Source: Paracoccaceae bacterium | Lineage (GTDB): Bacteria; Pseudomonadota; Alphaproteobacteria; Rhodobacterales; Rhodobacteraceae | Direction of reading: 5' to 3' | Length of the DNA: 10,514 nucleotides | Assembly (NCBI GenBank): GCA_003511785.1 | Contig: DOIS01000172.1 | Span: 1 to 10,514 of the forward strand | Part shown: positions 6,180 through 10,514 of the stretch, one piece after another | Layout: each line of letters opens with the position of its first letter | Numbering within the stretch: the first letter of the stretch is position 1 | Made by a program: the position numbers and the translations under genes | Notes under the pieces: model-generated | Database searches by the model: none | Seen by the model: only the letters and a program-made list of their open reading frames with translations | Told to the model about the DNA's origin: nothing

Positions 6180-6186
6180 GCGGCTT
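6169..6186 (+). other. Hairpin spanning the ask stop codon
   Basis: AAGCCGC (6169-6175) pairs with GCGGCTT (6180-6186) around a CTGA loop that contains the TGA stop (6177-6179). It precedes the main terminator by 16 nt and shares arm sequence with it, so the two may form alternative structures or act as a double transcript end. Confidence 0.45.
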
Positions 6187-6202
6187 TCACGCGGAAGTGA
6201 AC

Positions 6203-6231
6203 AAAGCGGCGGGGTCTGGCCCCGCCGCTTT
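6203..6231 (+). terminator. Intrinsic-type terminator of the ectABC-ask operon
   Basis: AAAGCGGCGGGG (6203-6214) and CCCCGCCGCTTT (6220-6231) are exact 12-bp complements around a TCTGG loop. The stem is GC-rich at the apex, with an A/T base that doubles as a short T-tract. It starts 24 nt after the ask stop. This marks the end of the ectoine operon and separates it from the envelope/efflux genes. Confidence 0.8.
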
Positions 6232-6293
6232 CGCGTTCGGGGGGAACTCGGCGAAAACCCGCGCATTGCCCGGGCAGTCAGTCACCAACAGCC

Positions 6294-6297
6294 GGAG
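6294..6297 (+). promoter_or_regulatory. Ribosome binding site of the FAS1 gene
   Basis: GGAG lies 7 nt before the GTG at 6305. It supports that GTG over an upstream in-frame ATT/ATG-less extension that would run through the ask terminator hairpin. Confidence 0.5.
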
Positions 6298-6304
6298 ACG
6301 CTTC

Positions 6305-7156
6305 GTGTTCGCAGCCCCCGCCCGCCTTCTCGCCCCGCTCTGCCTGAGCACCGCCCTCGCTGCGCCGCTTGCCGCCCAGACGGCGCTGGACGACCTGGCC
6401 GGGCTGGAGCGGTTCGACACCGCGCATGACTTGCTGACCCAGGCCGAGTTCGAGGTGGGCGCTGCGCCCTTCACCCTCTTCGCCCCCACCGACCAGGCCT
6501 TTGCCCGTCTGCCCGAGGGGCTGCTGGAGCGTTTGCGCGCGCCCCGGAACGAGGTGGCGCTGGCGCATCTCCTGGGCCTGCATGTCGTCCCCGGCACCGC
6601 ACATCGCGAAGACGCCCTGCCGGTCGAGATGACCAGCGCCTCCGGCCCTCGGCTGGTCGTGACCTATACCGACAGCGCGCTGACCCTGCGCCCGGCCCAG
6701 CCGGAAGGCGCGGCGGACCCGAGCGACATCAAGGCCGCCCGCGCCGCCAACGAGGCGCGCATCCTGCGCGGCGGCGCCGCCATCGGCGCGGGGCTGGTGC
6801 ACGGTCTGGACCGGGTGCTCCTGCCCGTGGACCTCGAAGAACGGCTCACCGCGCCTGACCCGGCGCAGGCGCAACCCGCCGAGACCACCGGCACCGCCGC
6901 CCAGGAACTGGCCGAAACCGACGACGACAGCACCTATACCGTGGTGCCGGCCGAACCTGCCGATGCGCCGGACGAAGTGACCATCGTCACCCCGCCCCCG
7001 GTGCCCGCCCCCTCCGGCCCGCCCCGCCTGGCGCTGGAGGAGACGCCCGCCGACACCGCCCGCCAGCACGAGGCCCCGGCCACCAGCCCCGCCCCCCGGC
7101 GCGCGACAACCAGATCGGGCTGGCCGCCGAGATCGTCTCGCTGGCCGACCTCCTGA
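6305..7156 (+). CDS. Secreted fasciclin (FAS1) domain protein, frameshifted before its PRC-barrel
   Basis: This is an exported protein with one FAS1 domain, a fold used in cell-surface adhesion and extracytoplasmic ligand contacts. From the GTG at 6305 it has a signal peptide (about 1-25, hydrophobic LLAPLCLSTALAAPLAA, cleavage near AAQ-T). The FAS1 domain (about 33-175) includes FTLFAPTDQAFARLP (56-70), HLLGLHVVPG (88-97), and the closing strand AGLVHGLDRVLLP (162-174). A Pro/Ala/Thr-rich low-complexity linker covers about 180-264. The frame then gives 19 unrelated Arg/Ser-rich residues and stops at 7156. A PRC-barrel domain continues directly in the -1 frame (7096-7368), so the intact gene would encode about 354 residues. 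The switch point is a C6 run at 7092-7097. It begins about 70 nt after the ask terminator and heads a likely operon with the RND pair. The ligand is unknown. Confidence 0.8.
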   Translation: MFAAPARLLAPLCLSTALAAPLAAQTALDDLAGLERFDTAHDLLTQAEFEVGAAPFTLFAPTDQAFARLPEGLLERLRAPRNEVALAHLLGLHVVPGTAHREDALPVEMTSASGPRLVVTYTDSALTLRPAQPEGAADPSDIKAARAANEARILRGGAAIGAGLVHGLDRVLLPVDLEERLTAPDPAQAQPAETTGTAAQELAETDDDSTYTVVPAEPADAPDEVTIVTPPPVPAPSGPPRLALEETPADTARQHEAPATSPAPRRATTRSGWPPRSSRWPTS

Positions 7157-7368
7157 ACCGCCGGGTCGAGACGCCGAAAGGCGACAAGGTGGGCGAGTTG
7201 ACCGATGTGCTGGTGTCGCTCGACACCGCGCGGCTCGAGACGCTGGTGGTGCTGGTCGATGCGGGCTTCCTCGGCCTCGGCGAGGACGAGACCCGCCGCG
7301 TGGACGTGGAGAACGTCAAGATCGACCCGGTGAGCGGCACGCTCATCGTGCCCGCCGCCGGCAAGTGA
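7096..7368 (+). pseudogene. PRC-barrel domain remnant, C-terminal part of the frameshifted FAS1 gene
   Basis: In the frame one base back from the FAS1 frame, the sequence encodes about 90 residues including ADLLNRRVETPKGDKVGEL, a hydrophobic strand LETLVVLVDAGFLGLGEDE, then VDVENVKIDPVSGTLIVPA. This is a typical PRC-barrel pattern. No ATG or GTG lies upstream of the domain within this frame (the first GTG, at 7189, is inside it), so it is not an independent gene. It joins naturally to the FAS1 linker if the C6 run at 7092-7097 held seven C residues. It may be a real mutation, a sequencing error, or ribosomal/transcriptional slippage. It ends at the TGA (7366-7368) that overlaps the start region of the adaptor gene. 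Confidence 0.75.
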
Positions 7369-7373
7369 CCGGG

Positions 7374-8564
7374 ATGGACTGGGCAGACGAGAGCGATGAG
7401 GCAGGGCGCGTCTGGCCCTGGGTTCTGGGCGGGCTGGCGGCGGTGGCCATGGCCATCGGGGTGTTCTGGTTCCTCGCTCGCCCTCAGGACACTCGAGCCA
7501 CGCCCGAACCCTTGCCGCCACTGGTCACCGCCGCCGAAGTCGTGCCGGTCTCGCGCCTGACACTGGAACAGACCGGCTTCGTCCGCGCCCGCGCGCAGGT
7601 CGAGGTGGTCGCGCAGATCGGAGGCCGCATCGCCGAGATCGGCGAGCGGTTCGAGCTGGGCGCGCGGCTGTCCGGTGGCGATCTGCTGTTCCGCCTAGAG
7701 GAAGCGAGTTTCCAAGCCGATCTCGAACAGGCACGCGCCAATGTCGAGCAGGCCCGCGCCGCCGTGACCGAGGCGCGCATCGCACGCCAGCGCCGCGAAG
7801 AGCTGGAGGACCGCGATTTCGCCTCCGAGGCCGCGTTGCAGGGCGCCATTCTCAAAGAGGTCCGCGCCGAGGCCGAACTGGCCAGCGCCCGCGCACAGCT
7901 GACGAGGGCGGAAAACGCGCTGGACGACACCACCGTGACCGCGCCTTTCGACGCGGTGGTGGTCGCCGAATCCGCCGCGCCCGGCCAACTGGTCCAGCCC
8001 GGCACTTCGGTGGGCCGGATCGTGGGCGCGGACAGCGTCGAGATCGAGATGGGCCTCCTGCCCTCGGAGCTGGACCTGCTGGGCCAGGCCGAGCGCGCGC
8101 TCGGGGCCGAGGTGGCGATCCTGTCGCCCGAGAGCGGCACGCGGCTGGCGTCGGGCGTGGTCACCGGCGTCGTGCCCGCGATCGAACGCACCACCCGTAC
8201 CGTGGGCCTCGTGGTCGCCGTGCGCGATCCCTTCGCTTCTGACCCGGGCCGTCCGTTGCGCATCGGCGAGCTGGTGCGCCTGTCGCTGCCGGTCGAGGCC
8301 GCCTCCGGCGCGGTCGGCCTGCCCGCCGAGGCGGTGAAGGGCCGCAACCTGGCCTGGCGGGTGTCCGAGGGCGCGCTGGAACGGCTCTCGGTCGAGGTGC
8401 TGCACCGGGGCGAGGAGCGGGTGGTGCAGCGCGCCGGCGCGCTGCAACCCGGAGATCTGGTGATGCTCAGCGACCTGGCCGCCGCCTTCGACGACAAACG
8501 GGTGCGGCTCGAACGTGACCAGAGTTCCCAAACCGGGTCGCCCTCCGCGCCGAAGGGCGGTTGA
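7374..8564 (+). CDS. RND efflux periplasmic adaptor (HlyD/MFP family)
   Basis: This is a membrane-fusion adaptor linking an inner-membrane RND pump to an outer-membrane channel. From the ATG at 7374 it has 396 residues. It has a single N-terminal membrane anchor (about 13-35, VWPWVLGGLAAVAMAIGVFWFLA) and no lipobox. A split lipoyl half follows (VVAQIGGRIAEIGERFELGARLSGGDLLFRL region, 78-108). An Ala/Glu/Arg-rich coiled-coil hairpin covers about 112-182. The second lipoyl half is DDTTVTAPFDAVVVAES (184-200) with the usual TAPFDG-like turn and GQLVQPGTSVGRI. Beta-barrel and membrane-proximal domains complete it. A GTG at 7365, overlapping the previous TGA, is an alternative start; neither has a clear ribosome site, so translation is probably coupled. 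Its stop overlaps the ATG of the permease by one base (TGATG). The substrate is unknown. Confidence 0.9.
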   Translation: MDWADESDEAGRVWPWVLGGLAAVAMAIGVFWFLARPQDTRATPEPLPPLVTAAEVVPVSRLTLEQTGFVRARAQVEVVAQIGGRIAEIGERFELGARLSGGDLLFRLEEASFQADLEQARANVEQARAAVTEARIARQRREELEDRDFASEAALQGAILKEVRAEAELASARAQLTRAENALDDTTVTAPFDAVVVAESAAPGQLVQPGTSVGRIVGADSVEIEMGLLPSELDLLGQAERALGAEVAILSPESGTRLASGVVTGVVPAIERTTRTVGLVVAVRDPFASDPGRPLRIGELVRLSLPVEAASGAVGLPAEAVKGRNLAWRVSEGALERLSVEVLHRGEERVVQRAGALQPGDLVMLSDLAAAFDDKRVRLERDQSSQTGSPSAPKGG

Positions 8565-10514
8565 TGTCCGCCCTGATCCGCTGGTTTCTGCACAACGCGG
8601 TGGCCGGGAACCTGCTTATGGCGGCGCTGGTCGCCGCGGGCGTGGCGGCGGCGTTCAACCTGACCGTCCGCACCTTCCCCGAGATCGCCACCGGCGCGGT
8701 CTCGGTCACCGTGGCCTATCCCGGCGCCTCGCCCACCGAGGTGGCCGACGCCATCCTCACGCCCATCGAGGAACAGCTTCAGGGGCTGGAGGGCGTGCGC
8801 GAGCTGCAATCCACCGCCCGGCGCGGGGTGGGCGTGGTCACAGCCGAGCTGACCAGCGGGGCCGACACCGGTGCGGTGAAGGACGACATCGAGACCAACG
8901 TCGCGCGCATCACCACCTTTCCCGACGCCGCCCTGCAACCCCGCATCGCCGAGGTCGAGCCCACCGAACTGGCCATCGAGCTGGTGCTCTACGGCGACAG
9001 CATCCGCGCCACGCTCAAGGCGCTGGCCCAGCAAGTGCGCCGCGACCTGACCGACCGGCAGGGCATCAGCCAGGTCGAGATCTCGGGCGTGCCCACCGAC
9101 CAGATCGACATCACCGTACCGCGCCACAGCCTCACCGACTACCGCATCGGGCTGACCGACCTGGCCGACCGCATCCGGGGCGGCAACCTGGACCTGACCG
9201 CGGGGCGGCTCGACACCGGGCAGAGCGATTTCCAACTGCGCGTGCTGGGCGAGGCGCAGACCGCCGACGCCTTCCGCGACAAGCTGCTGTTCGCCGGAGA
9301 CACCGGCGCGCAGGTCCGGTTGGGCGACATCGCGCAGGTGACCGATGGTTTCGCCGAAAGCAACGTCACCGCCTCGGTCTCGGGCCAGCCGGCGGTGTTC
9401 GTGGCGGTCAACCGCGTGGGGACCGAGCAGGTGCTGGACATCGTGGACCAGGTGCAGAGCTACCTGGACACCGAGTTGGCCCACAGCCTGCCCCCGGGCG
9501 TCACCGCCGTAGTCTGGGAAAACTCGGGCGAGCAGCTTCAGGGCCGGATCGACCTTCTGGTGAAGAACGGCGCCATCGGCGCGGCTCTGATCTTCACGGT
9601 GCTCCTGCTGTTTCTCGACCTGCGCATCGCGGCGTGGGTGGCGGCTGGCGTGGTGGTCACCTTCGCCGGCGTCTTCGCGCCGATGCAGCTCTTCGGCACC
9701 ACCATCAACCAGCTCTCGCTCTTCGGGTTCATCCTGGCGCTGGGAATCGTGGTCGATGACGCCATCGTAGTGGGCGAGAACGTCTATTCCGAACTGGAAA
9801 AGGACAGCGCCCGGGCCGACCAGGCGGCCGAGCGCGGCATCCTGCGGGTCTGGCGGCCGATCCTGTTCTCGGTCATGACGACGATCCTGGCCTTCGTGCC
9901 GCTGCTGTTCCTGCCCTCTTCGTCGGGCTCGTTCATCGGGCCGGTGGCGGCGGTGGTGATCTACGTGCTGGCGCTGTCGCTGGTCGAAAGCTTCCTGATC
10001 CTGCCCAAGCACCTGTCGCATATCCGGCTCGGCGATCCTCGCCGCTACTCGCCCCGCCGCGCGACCGAGGCGCTGCGCCGCCGTGTCGATGCGGGGTTCC
10101 GCCACTTCACCGACGGTCCGTTGCGCCGCGTCGTGCGCGGCGCGATCCGGCACCCGGTCTTCGTCGTCGTGGTCTGCGTCTCGGCGGCGGTGATGTCGGC
10201 GGCGCTGGTGGCCGGGGGCGTGACCCGCTTCGTCTTCTTCCCGTCGATCGAGGGCAATCTCGTCACCGCCGAGCTGCGGATGCCCGAGGGCACCAGCGAG
10301 GCCGAGACCCTGGCGCGCGCGCACCCTGTCGCAGGCGGCACGCGCGGCGGCCGACGAGATCGGCGCGGGGGACGAGCTGCGCGCCACCGCGATCGCCATC
10401 GGTTTCGCCGCCGGCGGCGGCGGCCCGGGCGAGGCCGCAGCCACCGGCGGGGCCATCGCCACCGTGACCGCGCAACCGGCCGACGCAAACACGCGAGAGC
10501 CCCCGGCCCCGGGC
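8564..10514 (+). CDS. RND efflux permease, 3'-truncated and with an apparent frameshift near 10311-10322
   Basis: This is an inner-membrane proton-driven RND transporter (AcrB/HAE1-like), cut off by the window end. About 580 of the roughly 1,030 residues expected are read in frame. The N-terminus has TM1 (LLMAALVAAGVAAAF, 17-31) after the amphipathic start MSALIRWFLHNAVAGN. The porter region opens with FPEIATGAVSVTVAYPGASP (38-57). A TM2-TM3 stretch (about 336-374) and TM4 (LSLFGFILALGIVVDDAIVVGENVY) follow; Asp398 and Asp399 are the conserved proton-relay pair. After EGTSEAETLAR (near 10318) the frame turns Arg-rich. The +1 frame resumes as TLSQAARAAADEIGAGDEL and stays open to 10514, so a frameshift lies in the GCGCGCGCGC run. 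The start at 8564 overlaps the adaptor stop, which makes co-translation clear. What it exports cannot be told. Confidence 0.88.
   Translation, partial: MSALIRWFLHNAVAGNLLMAALVAAGVAAAFNLTVRTFPEIATGAVSVTVAYPGASPTEVADAILTPIEEQLQGLEGVRELQSTARRGVGVVTAELTSGADTGAVKDDIETNVARITTFPDAALQPRIAEVEPTELAIELVLYGDSIRATLKALAQQVRRDLTDRQGISQVEISGVPTDQIDITVPRHSLTDYRIGLTDLADRIRGGNLDLTAGRLDTGQSDFQLRVLGEAQTADAFRDKLLFAGDTGAQVRLGDIAQVTDGFAESNVTASVSGQPAVFVAVNRVGTEQVLDIVDQVQSYLDTELAHSLPPGVTAVVWENSGEQLQGRIDLLVKNGAIGAALIFTVLLLFLDLRIAAWVAAGVVVTFAGVFAPMQLFGTTINQLSLFGFILALGIVVDDAIVVGENVYSELEKDSARADQAAERGILRVWRPILFSVMTTILAFVPLLFLPSSSGSFIGPVAAVVIYVLALSLVESFLILPKHLSHIRLGDPRRYSPRRATEALRRRVDAGFRHFTDGPLRRVVRGAIRHPVFVVVVCVSAAVMSAALVAGGVTRFVFFPSIEGNLVTAELRMPEGTSEAETLARAHPVAGGTRGGRRDRRGGRAARHRDRHRFRRRRRRPGRGRSHRRGHRHRDRATGRRKHARAPGPG

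Noticed and set aside
4707..6266. A 519-codon open frame on the minus strand opposite ask
   Set aside because: It is a shadow of the aspartokinase gene with antisense-type composition, and its start lies beyond the terminator hairpin.
6267..6276. Palindrome TGCCCGGGCA upstream of the FAS1 gene as an operator
   Set aside because: A 10-bp GC palindrome is common by chance in such GC-rich DNA, and no promoter elements could be recognised around it.
8515..9759. A 414-codon plus-strand frame overlapping the start of the permease
   Set aside because: Its Arg/His/Pro/Gly-rich product is a frame shadow. The permease frame beginning at 8564 has transmembrane segments and conserved RND motifs.
7484..10492. 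A 1002-codon open frame on the minus strand opposite the efflux genes
   Set aside because: The plus-strand adaptor and permease have clear motifs (lipoyl halves, RND TM4 Asp pair). The antisense translation is repetitive Arg/Ser/Ala/His-rich sequence caused by high GC and rarity of stops.
1..10514. CRISPR arrays, tRNA/rRNA genes, insertion sequences, phage or toxin-antitoxin genes
   Set aside because: No regularly spaced repeats, tRNA-like cloverleaf, transposase or terminal inverted repeats of IS type could be seen. The window is accounted for by the listed genes and short spacers.

Overview
The window is GC-rich, with strong G/C preference at third codon positions. It carries an ectR / ectABC / ask_ect ectoine cluster with alphaproteobacterial-type proteins next to an oxygen-dependent coproporphyrinogen oxidase. 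This points to a marine or salt-tolerant Rhodobacteraceae (Roseobacter-group) bacterium. That assignment is an inference from gene content and protein style, because no rRNA or other phylogenetic marker is present.

Layout: (1) 3-1576, plus strand: the 3' part of a short-chain dehydrogenase/reductase whose catalytic Tyr and Lys are replaced, then hemF 17 nt downstream. (2) 1577-1742: a convergent spacer with two tight, AT-rich perfect hairpins and a distinctive AT-rich block, probably a dispersed intergenic element or bidirectional transcript end. (3) 1743-2294, minus strand: a MarR-family regulator of EctR type. (4) 2295-2451: a divergent, AT-richer control region with a long imperfect palindrome between candidate promoters for ectR and ectA. 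(5) 2452-6179, plus strand: ectA, ectB, ectC and the specialised aspartokinase ask_ect, closed by a 12-bp terminator hairpin at 6203-6231. There is no ectD in the cluster. (6) 6305-10514, plus strand: a secreted fasciclin-domain (FAS1) gene whose PRC-barrel C-terminus is cut off by an apparent frameshift, then a tightly coupled RND efflux pair: a membrane-fusion adaptor and the inner-membrane permease. The permease runs off the window and shows an apparent frameshift near its end.

How the genes work together: Ask_Ect phosphorylates aspartate toward aspartate semialdehyde. EctB transaminates the semialdehyde to L-2,4-diaminobutyrate, EctA acetylates it, and EctC cyclises the product to the compatible solute ectoine. 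EctR, divergently transcribed, is the likely repressor. The downstream FAS1-PRC / adaptor / permease genes form a separate envelope operon that begins after the ask terminator.

No wholly new system is evident. The points most worth a second look are the degenerate SDR active site, the composite hairpin element, the palindrome in the ectR-ectA control region, the TTG start with an upstream hairpin on ask_ect, and the two frameshifts at slippage-prone tracts in the last operon.
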